From: an uncultured bacterium
Lineage (GTDB): Bacteria; Eisenbacteria; RBG-16-71-46; CAIMUX01
NCBI GenBank assembly: GCA_946886185.1
Contig: CAMPIC010000113.1
Location: 1 to 7,808, forward strand
DNA: 7,808 nt
Reading direction: 5' to 3'
The notes under the pieces are model-generated. The model ran no database searches. It was not told where the DNA came from and worked only from the letters and a program-made list of their open reading frames with translations. This document shows, in pieces, positions 1-5,768 of the stretch; the stretch's first letter is position 1; the number at the start of each line of letters is the position of its first letter. The position numbers and the translations under genes are program-made.

Positions 1-132
1 CCTTTCGAACGAGTGCCAGATGTGAGTGGGGGCTGCTCGTCACCAGCTCAGAGGCGAACCGCGACTCTCCGTACCCTTCCGGTCAGGTGAGTCGAGGCGA
101 CCCAAACTGGGATCCAGCGGCCGACCCGAATA

Positions 133-170
133 GAAGAGCCCGATCTGCTGCGTGGCGGACCGGGCTCTTC
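133..170 (+). terminator. Strong inverted repeat, probable terminator of an upstream transcript
   Basis: GAAGAGCCCG (133-142) is perfectly complementary to CGGGCTCTTC (161-170), giving a 10-bp stem with an 18-nt loop. The downstream sequence is only moderately T-rich (GCGTATTCCTCGTTT), so the U-tract of a classical intrinsic terminator is weak. It lies 42 nt after the frame-1 TGA at 88-90 and 50 nt before the next gene, as expected for the end of a plus-strand transcript entering from the left. It could instead be a structural element of an RNA gene. Confidence 0.5.
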
Positions 171-183
171 GCGTATTCCTCGT

Positions 184-211
184 TTCGCAAATTCGCCGTT
201 GCCGTTAACGT
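184..211 (+). promoter_or_regulatory. Possible weak promoter for the small membrane protein (leaderless)
   Basis: TTCGCA (184-189, 4 of 6 matches to the -35 consensus) and TAACGT (206-211, TAnnnT pattern) are separated by 16 nt. A start site about 7-10 nt after this -10 would fall at or just before the GTG at 221, giving a leaderless mRNA. This agrees with the absence of any Shine-Dalgarno sequence before that GTG. The match is weak and such motifs occur by chance. Confidence 0.22.
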
Positions 212-220
212 GTCCCTCTC

Positions 221-559
221 GTGACCACCACCCATCCGCAAAGTCGTCAGCTCGCGGCTCTCGCGTACTTCCTCGTGGGGATCTCCGGGCTGCTGCTGCT
301 GGCCTTTCGCCGGGACGACTCGTTCGTCCGCTTCCACGCGCTCCAGTCGGTTCTGGGGACGCTCGCCGCCTTGGTGGTGGGCATCGTCATGCGGATCCTG
401 GGCGACCTGCCGTTGATCGGCTTCCTCTACCTCTACCTCTTCCGCGTCTATACCGCGGTGCTCTTTATCTACTGGATCTACCTGATGTTCCGCGCCTACC
501 GCGGCTCGCGCTATCGGATCCCGTATCTGGGGAATGTCGTGGAGCGGCAAATCGGGTGA
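221..559 (+). CDS. Small integral membrane protein, DUF4870/Tic20-like
   Basis: This 112-residue protein has three hydrophobic stretches, about residues 9-28, 39-59 and 62-91, so it is predicted to sit in the inner membrane. Between helices 1 and 2 is the segment SFVRFHALQS. An F-x-R-F-H-A-x-Q-S signature at this place is typical of the DUF4870/Tic20-like small membrane family, as is the end of the protein (Y-R-I-P-x-L-G followed by a short polar tail). No enzymatic function is known for this family and none is claimed. The start is GTG at 221, the first start codon after the in-frame TAA at 206-208. There is no Shine-Dalgarno sequence, so translation may be leaderless. The gene stands alone between two hairpins (133-170 and 568-590) and converges on speA. 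A longer overlapping frame from 199 lacks membrane-protein character and looks like a shadow. Confidence 0.8.
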   Translation: MTTTHPQSRQLAALAYFLVGISGLLLLAFRRDDSFVRFHALQSVLGTLAALVVGIVMRILGDLPLIGFLYLYLFRVYTAVLFIYWIYLMFRAYRGSRYRIPYLGNVVERQIG

Positions 560-567
560 AAATGAAC

Positions 568-590
568 AAGCCCCGGTGGCGCCGGGGCTT
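568..590. terminator. Bidirectional intrinsic terminator between convergent genes
   Basis: AAGCCCCGG (568-576) pairs perfectly with CCGGGGCTT (582-590) around a 5-nt loop, a compact 9-bp GC-rich stem. It begins 8 nt after the stop of the membrane-protein gene. On the minus strand the hairpin is followed by TTGTTCATTTTC, a better U-rich tail than the plus-strand TGTCAT. It therefore probably ends both the plus-strand gene and the minus-strand operon ending with speA (stop at 702-704). Confidence 0.75.
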
Positions 591-701
591 TGTCATGCAG
601 CGAGAGGGGGAACCACCAACGGGGCCCAATCTCGACTCTAGATACGGGCGGCCGCGCGCCAGGTTCCCATAGATCTCACCAGGAGCGCCGGCTGGTCCGG
701 G

Positions 702-2672
702 TCAGGGCAGCTCCAGATAGGTCAAATGGGTGGCCCGCGCCCGATAGCCGTCGCGGATCTCCCGGGCATCCTCGTCGTCGATCCGCCCCTCGGCCAGGTT
801 CTGGGCGACCTGATGGTCGATCGCGTCCCGGAGCGACTCCACGTCGTATCCCACCATCTCCACCACGTCGCCGATGCCATTGCCGCGCGCCAGGTTCTCG
901 ACCTCGACCTCGCCCTCGTCGGTCACCACCAGGTTCACCTCGTTGACCCGTCCGAACAGGTTGTGGAACGAGCCCATCACCTCCTGATAGGCGCCCACCA
1001 GGCAGATCCCCAGATAGTACGGCTCTCCGGGGCGGATGGTGTGGAGCTCGAGCGTCTCCTTGATGTCCTTGACGTCCACGAACGAGTCGATCTGTCCGTC
1101 GGAGTCGCATGACATGTCGGCGAGGATCCCGTACTCGGTCGGGATCTCGTTCAGACGATGGATCGGCAGCACCGGAAACAGATGCTCGATCGTCCACGAG
1201 TCGGGCACCGACTGAAACACCGAGAAGTTGCTGATGTACTTCTTCCGGAGCGCCTTCGCGAGCAGATCGAAGTCGTCGGAGCGATGGTTGGTCTGCTTGG
1301 CGTAGCGCAGCGCCTTCTCGCAGACGTCCTGGAAGAGGAGCTCGGCCAGAGCGCGCTCATCGAGCGTGATGTACCCCAGGTCGAAGAGAGAGAAGATCTC
1401 GTCCCGCCGCTGCAGCGCGTCGTGATAGTACTCGCGGAAGTTCTTCACGCTGATCTCGGCCAGGATGTCGGTCATTTCCACGAGCGCCGGGGACATCTTC
1501 TCCAGCTTGAGCTCTTCGCGCGCCTTCATGTTCGGGTTGAAGCGGTTTTCCGCGGAGACCACCAGCACCGAGTGGAAGACGGTGAGCGCGCGGCCGCTCT
1601 CGGAGACCAGCGTGGGCGGCTCCACGTTCTCGTTCCGGCAAATGTCGGCCGCCGTGTAGACGACGTCGTTCGCGAACTCCTGCAAGGTGTAGTTCACGCT
1701 GGAATCGGAAGAGGTGCCGCTGCCGTCATAGTCGATGCCGAGCCCACCGCCGACGTTGAGGTACTGCACCGCGATCCCCATGTGGCGGAAACGCGCGTAC
1801 ACGCGGGAAGCTTCCCGCACCGCCGCCTTGATCTTGCGGATGTCGGTGATCTGCGACCCGATATGGAAGTGCAGCATGGCGAGCGACTGCTCCATGCCGT
1901 GCTCGCGGAGCACGCGGACGCACTCCAGCATCTCGATGGTGGCGAGGCCGAACTTCGAAGTCTCGCCTCCCGACTCTTCCCACTTGCCGCTTCCCCGGGT
2001 GTAGAGCTTCCCGCGCAGGCCCAGCATCGGCTGCTGCCCGGTCCGCTCCGCCACCCGGATGTAGCTGTGCACTTCCCGGAGCTGCTCGATCACGATCACG
2101 ACCTTCTTGCCGAGCCGGTGCCCCCAGAAGGCCATCTCCATGAACTCTTCGTCCTTGAACCCGTTGCAGATGAGGAGGGAGCCGGGTGCCTGCTCGAGAG
2201 CCAGGCCGAGATAGAGCTCCGGTTTGCTCCCGACCTCGAGTCCGAGCTTCGACTCCGCCCCCGCTTCCAGCAGCCGTTCCACCACCACGCGCTGCGGATT
2301 CACCTTCATCGGAAAGACGCCCTGGTAGGAGCGCGGATAGTCGAACTCCCGGATCGAGTTCGCGAACGCGCGCTGCAGGGCACGCACCTGCGAATCGAGG
2401 ATCTGCGGAAAGCGCACCAGCAGCGGCGGGAGATGGCGCTGATCGACGAGGGCGCGCACCTCTTTGTAGATGTCGACGTGCCGATCGTCGCGCAAAGGCC
2501 GGACCGTGAGGTGTCCCTCCGGGTTGACGTCGAAGTAGCCCTGGCCCCAATTCTCCACTCCGTAAATCTTGGGCACGGGAGTGCGCAATGCGCTGTCCAT
2601 GGGCACCATCCTTCCTCGGAGCTTCATCGCCGCTGTGGTCGAGTCGCTCTCGATCGCTTCCCAATCGTGCAT
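702..2672 (-). CDS. speA: Biosynthetic arginine decarboxylase (SpeA)
   Basis: A PLP-dependent enzyme converting L-arginine to agmatine plus CO2, the first step of the agmatine route to putrescine and spermidine. The 656 residues nearly match E. coli SpeA (658) and align along the whole length. Visible motifs are NWGQGYFDVN (41-50), the PLP-lysine motif FPMKVN with K123, GSGKWEESGGE (227-237) followed by SKFGL, LHFHIGSQ (267-274), the phosphate-binding NVGGGLGIDYDG (306-317), SESGRA (357-362), the active-site cysteine motif CDSDG (C522-G526) and VGAYQE (559-564). No key residue is missing. The ATG at 2672 overlaps the upstream barrel-gene stop as TGATG, suggesting translational coupling. However, residues 1-24 are not family-conserved, and codon 25 (ATG at 2600) has a good Shine-Dalgarno 9 nt upstream, so the true protein may be 632 residues. 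It is the last gene of a three-gene operon. The frame stays open upstream to 3443, but that stretch is the shadow of the barrel gene. Confidence 0.97.
   Translation of the reverse strand: MHDWEAIESDSTTAAMKLRGRMVPMDSALRTPVPKIYGVENWGQGYFDVNPEGHLTVRPLRDDRHVDIYKEVRALVDQRHLPPLLVRFPQILDSQVRALQRAFANSIREFDYPRSYQGVFPMKVNPQRVVVERLLEAGAESKLGLEVGSKPELYLGLALEQAPGSLLICNGFKDEEFMEMAFWGHRLGKKVVIVIEQLREVHSYIRVAERTGQQPMLGLRGKLYTRGSGKWEESGGETSKFGLATIEMLECVRVLREHGMEQSLAMLHFHIGSQITDIRKIKAAVREASRVYARFRHMGIAVQYLNVGGGLGIDYDGSGTSSDSSVNYTLQEFANDVVYTAADICRNENVEPPTLVSESGRALTVFHSVLVVSAENRFNPNMKAREELKLEKMSPALVEMTDILAEISVKNFREYYHDALQRRDEIFSLFDLGYITLDERALAELLFQDVCEKALRYAKQTNHRSDDFDLLAKALRKKYISNFSVFQSVPDSWTIEHLFPVLPIHRLNEIPTEYGILADMSCDSDGQIDSFVDVKDIKETLELHTIRPGEPYYLGICLVGAYQEVMGSFHNLFGRVNEVNLVVTDEGEVEVENLARGNGIGDVVEMVGYDVESLRDAIDHQVAQNLAEGRIDDEDAREIRDGYRARATHLTYLELP
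2610..2617 (-). promoter_or_regulatory. Internal ribosome binding site favouring a shorter SpeA start
   Basis: On the minus strand this reads GAGGAAGG, 9 nt before the ATG at 2600-2598 (codon 25 of the long speA frame). The ATG at 2672 has only a weak CGGA upstream. Family similarity begins shortly after codon 25. Both starts are possible, and use of both would give two N-terminal forms. Confidence 0.45.
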
Positions 2673-3613
2673 CACAATCCGAGGCTCGCGCTCCAACGGT
2701 GTGTGGTTCCCAGCTCGTATCCGTTCTCGACGAAGGCGTAATCGAAGCGAAGGCCGCTCCATCGCACGCCCGCGCCGGCGCTGTACTCGATCTCCCGATC
2801 CTGCGAGTCGGTGCGCGTGCGAACTCCCCCGCGCAGAGACAGCATCGAGACCACGTCCCACTCCGCCGCGCCGCCCAGGAGTGCCCCGGAACTCGCGCCG
2901 GATTTCCAGGAACCCTCGACTGCCGCTCTCCAACTCGCCGAAGGCTTCCACGCGACGCCCAGGTTCCAGCGCTGGGGCAGTGAATCGTCGGTCCCCTCGT
3001 CCCAATCGATGCTCGAGACCAGATCGTGCGCCACCGCGCCGAGCCGGAAGGAGCCGAAGGCGCGTTGGACTCCGACCGTGGCGGAGTATCCGGAAGCTTC
3101 GACTCCGTCGAGTCCCGACGTGGCCCGGAGGATCCGCAGCGAAGCGCCCGCCTGCGCCTCGGAGAACATCCGCCAAGCGTAGCTGAATCCGAGAAACGAC
3201 TCGCGGTAGGTCGAAGTCAGCGATTCGGCTCCCAGGCTGGAGAAGTACGCCCCGAAGGAGCGCACCGCCGGAGGAGGCAGCTTGGAGGATGAGATCTTCC
3301 CATCCTCCATCGTGATCTTCTTCTCCGCGATCGGCCAGCCGAACTGGACCGTGGTGTGATCGACGAGATCGAGTCCGAAGAGGTCGGCATGCGCGGCCGT
3401 GATCTCGCGCTCCGAAAGACCGAGCAGGCCCGCCGGATTCCACAGATTGGCGTCTGCATCCTCCGCGAGCGCCGCCATCACGCCGGAGAGAGCGGTTCCG
3501 CGCGCGGAGGAGTCGAGCGTGGCGAACGGAGATCCCAGCGCTCCGGTCGCCGCCAATGCGCAGAGGGCGATCGCCAGGCCGGAGGGCGCGAGGAATCTTT
3601 CGAACGTGGACAT
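2672..3613 (-). CDS. PorV/PorQ-family outer membrane beta-barrel protein
   Basis: A 313-residue exported protein. Residues 1-27 form a signal peptide with a hydrophobic core at about 12-26 and likely cleavage after ALG. The mature N-terminus carries SARGTALSGVMAALAEDADANLWNPAGL (36-63, shown for its key points R38, G39, G44, D52, N56, W58-N59-P60-A61-G62). This R-G-x-A-x-x-G...D-A...W-N-P-A-G-L pattern is the hallmark of the PorV/PorQ (UPF0164-like) barrel family. The rest is alternating short amphipathic strands, ending LGTTHRWSASLGL, a typical closing strand but with terminal Leu rather than Phe. PorV proteins act in the outer membrane and in type IX secretion bind or shuttle cargo; whether that role applies here is inference. 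The ATG at 3613 has GAGGAA 8 nt upstream, inside the end of the preceding gene, and lies 4 nt after its TAG. The TGA overlaps the speA ATG. It could simply be a structural porin-like protein. Confidence 0.85.
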   Translation of the reverse strand: MSTFERFLAPSGLAIALCALAATGALGSPFATLDSSARGTALSGVMAALAEDADANLWNPAGLLGLSEREITAAHADLFGLDLVDHTTVQFGWPIAEKKITMEDGKISSSKLPPPAVRSFGAYFSSLGAESLTSTYRESFLGFSYAWRMFSEAQAGASLRILRATSGLDGVEASGYSATVGVQRAFGSFRLGAVAHDLVSSIDWDEGTDDSLPQRWNLGVAWKPSASWRAAVEGSWKSGASSGALLGGAAEWDVVSMLSLRGGVRTRTDSQDREIEYSAGAGVRWSGLRFDYAFVENGYELGTTHRWSASLGL

Positions 3614-3617
3614 CCGT

Positions 3618-5618
3618 CTAATTCCTCAGGATCAAGCCTTCGGTGGATTCGCGAGCGGCTCCTTGCCCGTTGCGCCATTCCGCGCGCACGAGATAGTAGC
3701 CCGATGAGAGGCGGTTGCCGTCTTGATCGCGCGCGTCCCAGGGAACCTCCCGCAGGAAACTGGCTCCGGCGTAGCTCCACTCGCGGAGGAGCGTCCCCTC
3801 CAGATCGAAAATCCGCAGGCGCAGATCGTGCACACCGGACGGATCCTGAATCTGCAGATCCGATCCGCTCACGAACGGCTCCTCGAAGAAGATGCGCCGG
3901 CTCTTCACCTGGATCACGATCTGGGGCTCCGAAGATTGCGTGCGATTGCGCAGCGAATCCTCGGCCCATACGCGAATCTGATTGGGACGATCCGGCAGGA
4001 GCGCGAGCATTCCCGCGAACCGCCCCGTTTCGTCCAGTCCCACGTAGCGCTGGAACACTCCTTCGCGCGTCAGAGCGATTTGATGCGCCTCCGGAGTCGT
4101 CTGTCCGGAGACCAGGACCGAATCCTCCATCGTCTCGGCCGGCAACGGATCCACGACCGGCGCGGCGGTGTCGGGGGGAGTGGTGTCGAGCGTCATGCGC
4201 ACGGCGCGATACTCGCCGAAGCCGCAGCCGCCGATCTCGCGCGCGATGATCGGGATCACGATCCCCATGCCGTCCTCGCCTCGATCTTCCTCCGCGGTCG
4301 GAATGCGATAGATGATGAGCAGACTGTCGTTCTCTTCCCGCGCGGGAAGCAGGGAGTCGCCGAGTGACGGTTGGAGGCGGGCGGCGTCGGCGCCGACCCG
4401 CAAACGCAACCCGCTGGGACTTTCCCAGAGCGTCACGATGTGCAGCGTATCTCCGCCGCGGAAGGCGTGCCGCGCGTCTCGCAGATAGCTCTTGATGTGA
4501 ACCGGATCGTGGTTGCTCAGGCAGACGCGGATCGAACAGTCGGTCGCGATCTCGCCGTCCTGATCTTGCGCGATCAGGCAGATCCGGATGTTCGAGCCGT
4601 CGGGACGCGGATTGTCCGGAGGGACGCGGTAGGTGACGGTGTACTCGCCGACTCCCACGCGTTCCACGTGCGGGGCGACCGTGTCCTCGGGAGCGAGCTC
4701 GAACACATCCGCCGAGATCGCGAGGCCGTCCCGATTCCATCGCGTCCAGATCCGGAAGGTGTCTCCGTTCTCGAGAGGACGTCCGCTCCCGTCGTCGAGA
4801 GTGTCGAGGCGCGCGAATTCGAGCAGCACCGGCGGGGTCGCGGCGTTCTGATCGAGATCGATCGTGATCGCGCTCTCGGTCGTTTCCCCGCAGCCGTCAT
4901 CGCGCGCGACCAGGAGGATCGGCAGCCCGGTTCCGTCCGGCGCGCGATCTTCCGCGAACGGAGGGATCCGATACTGCAGGACGTGCACCGCGCCGTCCGA
5001 TTGCCCCGCGATCAGCGAGTCGATGGCGGGCTCGATCGCGCTCACATCCGCGAACACCTGGATGGGGAGCCCATCCTCGCTTGTCCATCGGCTCTCGATC
5101 CGCACCAGATCGCCCCCGCGGAAGACGCGCTGGCTCGGCACGATGGCGGCGGAGAGGAGCTCCGGGGGATGGTTGCTCAGGCAGACCCGCACCGAGGTGT
5201 CGGTCACCGTATCCATCTCCGCGTTGGCCGCGGTCAGCTCGATCGGGATCCCGGAGGCATCCGGCCTCGAGTTGGAGTCGGGCAGCGCGAAGGTGAGCCG
5301 ATACTGGCCGCCTCCCAGATCCGCGAGCGGGACGGGCGCCGTCATCGAGGTTACCAGCCCGCTGACCCGCGCCGTCACGGTGAGCTCCGACTGACTCCAG
5401 AAGGTATCGACGCGCAGAGTGTCGCCGTTGCGGAGCGGAGGCGGCGATCCATCCGCGGCGCTGTCGGGAAATGCGACCCGCAGGAGCGCCGGAGGAACGA
5501 CGGACCTTCCGGTCGGGGAGTCGGCGAGGGCGGAAGCCCCGACGATGCCAGCCAAAATGACGCAGAGCACGACCCGGGACACAGTCGGGCTCCAGCCCGC
5601 CAACCGTGAAATGTCCAA
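3618..5618 (-). CDS. Exported protein with four Ig-like repeats and a C-terminal FlgD-like domain
   Basis: A 666-residue predicted cell-surface or secreted protein of unknown specific function. Residues 1-32 hold a signal peptide (hydrophobic 14-31, likely cleavage after ALA). Four beta-sandwich-like repeats of about 110 residues follow, each starting near a PPxLL-type motif (42, 151, 262, 371). They contain (N/G)GD and a later (I/V/L)P...(P)DG.GI-type motif, and are arranged as two copies of a 220-residue unit. Residues 495-570 resemble another Ig/cadherin-like module (DETGRFAGMLALLPDRPNQI). Residues 597-666 form a FlgD-Ig/type-IX-sorting-like tail with V-P-W-D-A-R-D-Q-D-G-N-R-L-S-S-G-Y-Y-L-V at 625-644. 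The start shown is TTG at 5618, about 40 nt below a strong promoter. GTG at 5582 (codon 13), with GGAG 7 nt upstream, gives a tidier signal peptide beginning MSRVVLCV and may be the true start. It leads the operon with the PorV-like gene and speA, and no enzyme motif was seen. Confidence 0.85.
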   Translation of the reverse strand: MDISRLAGWSPTVSRVVLCVILAGIVGASALADSPTGRSVVPPALLRVAFPDSAADGSPPPLRNGDTLRVDTFWSQSELTVTARVSGLVTSMTAPVPLADLGGGQYRLTFALPDSNSRPDASGIPIELTAANAEMDTVTDTSVRVCLSNHPPELLSAAIVPSQRVFRGGDLVRIESRWTSEDGLPIQVFADVSAIEPAIDSLIAGQSDGAVHVLQYRIPPFAEDRAPDGTGLPILLVARDDGCGETTESAITIDLDQNAATPPVLLEFARLDTLDDGSGRPLENGDTFRIWTRWNRDGLAISADVFELAPEDTVAPHVERVGVGEYTVTYRVPPDNPRPDGSNIRICLIAQDQDGEIATDCSIRVCLSNHDPVHIKSYLRDARHAFRGGDTLHIVTLWESPSGLRLRVGADAARLQPSLGDSLLPAREENDSLLIIYRIPTAEEDRGEDGMGIVIPIIAREIGGCGFGEYRAVRMTLDTTPPDTAAPVVDPLPAETMEDSVLVSGQTTPEAHQIALTREGVFQRYVGLDETGRFAGMLALLPDRPNQIRVWAEDSLRNRTQSSEPQIVIQVKSRRIFFEEPFVSGSDLQIQDPSGVHDLRLRIFDLEGTLLREWSYAGASFLREVPWDARDQDGNRLSSGYYLVRAEWRNGQGAARESTEGLILRN
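4176..4835 (-). repeat. Ig-repeat unit, copy 2 (residues 262-481)
   Basis: Second copy of the 220-residue unit. Each landmark is shifted by 220-222 residues: ENGDTFRI (283-290), IRVCLSNHDP (363-372), FRGGDTLHI (386-394), YRIPTAEEDR (437-446) and GCG (464-466). Copy 2 has two extra cysteines (C347, C361) absent from copy 1. The copies have diverged widely, so the duplication is old, though a 17-nt stretch around the CLSNH codons remains identical. Confidence 0.8.
4836..5495 (-). repeat. Ig-repeat unit, copy 1 (residues 42-261)
   Basis: First copy of a 220-residue unit made of two divergent Ig-like domains (about 42-150 and 151-261). Landmarks are RNGDTLRV (63-70), VRVCLSNHPP (143-152), FRGGDLVRI (166-174), YRIPPFAEDR (216-225) and GCG (242-244). 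The 17-nt segment at 5170-5186 (tggttgctcaggcagac) is identical to that at 4510-4526, exactly 660 nt away. Confidence 0.8.
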
Positions 5619-5665
5619 CCTCTTCGATGTCCCTCCCGACCGGGGGCGCCCGGATCGAAGGTGGA

Positions 5666-5695
5666 ACTATACGGACGGAATTCGGCAGGTGTCAA
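5666..5695 (-). promoter_or_regulatory. Near-consensus sigma-70 promoter of the Ig/PorV/speA operon
   Basis: On the minus strand TTGACA (5695-5690, perfect -35) and TATAGT (5671-5666, 5 of 6 for the -10) are separated by 18 nt. The predicted start site is near 5659, leaving a leader of about 40 nt to the TTG at 5618 or about 77 nt to the GTG at 5582. It is the best promoter in the window and lies in the divergent intergenic region, correctly oriented for the three-gene operon. Confidence 0.8.
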
Positions 5696-5753
5696 ACGAA
5701 CCGGTGCGCCGGATCGGAAGCCATGCCGCCGATCGAGAGTTCGTGAACAGCTC

Positions 5754-5759
5754 GGAGGA
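5754..5759 (+). promoter_or_regulatory. Shine-Dalgarno deciding the GTG start of the patatin-like gene
   Basis: GGAGGA lies 9 nt before the GTG at 5769. The in-frame ATG at 5799 has no comparable site. Two other ATGs nearby (5759 and 5762) are out of frame. This supports the GTG start. Confidence 0.65.
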
Positions 5760-5768
5760 TGATGCGAG

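Larger units (their letters stand above)
1..220. other. Upstream region without a recognisable gene
   Basis: No convincing coding region or tRNA/rRNA could be identified. On the plus strand, one frame ends with TGA at 23-25, another at 88-90 and the third at 222-224. Any of these could be the tail of an upstream gene, but none gives a recognisable protein. Several short inverted repeats are visible: GCTG/CAGC at 32-35/44-47, CGACTC/GAGTCG at 62-67/89-94, CTGG/CCAG around the GATC near 112, and the strong 133-170 hairpin. I looked for tRNA T-arm, SRP RNA, tmRNA, RNase P and 5S signatures and found none that hold. It may be the end of an upstream transcript or part of a structured RNA. Confidence 0.4.
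5619..5768. promoter_or_regulatory. Divergent intergenic region
   Basis: This 150-bp stretch separates the minus-strand operon from the patatin-like gene. It holds the minus-strand promoter at 5666-5695 and, at its right end, the ribosome binding site of the plus-strand gene. I could not find a convincing plus-strand promoter. No clear operator palindrome was seen. Confidence 0.6.

Noticed and set aside
60..95. SRP RNA (ffs) core suggested by CCGGAAGG on the minus strand
   Set aside because: The minus strand reads TGACCGGAAGGGTACGG, which lacks the required GGTCAGG...AGCAGCC surroundings of the SRP core.
199..672. 157-codon plus-strand frame overlapping the small membrane protein
   Set aside because: Its translation is Arg/Pro/Leu-rich and reads through the terminator hairpin. 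The alternative frame gives a clean three-helix protein with a family signature.
1158..2741. 527-codon open frame on the plus strand antisense to speA
   Set aside because: It lies entirely opposite a full-length, motif-complete arginine decarboxylase gene. Its translation is a low-complexity mix rich in His, Arg, Glu, Val and Leu, the usual antisense shadow in GC-rich DNA.
2673..3443. N-terminal extension of the speA frame to 913 residues (possible fusion)
   Set aside because: The 257 extra codons are read out of frame through the barrel gene, whose own frame carries a signal peptide and the WNPAGL signature. No SpeA homologue feature is seen before codon 258 of that frame.
4371..5609. 412-codon plus-strand frame opposite the Ig-repeat gene
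   Set aside because: It mirrors the repeats on the other strand, lacks a ribosome site and has no recognisable domain, while the minus strand has the signal peptide, repeats and promoter.
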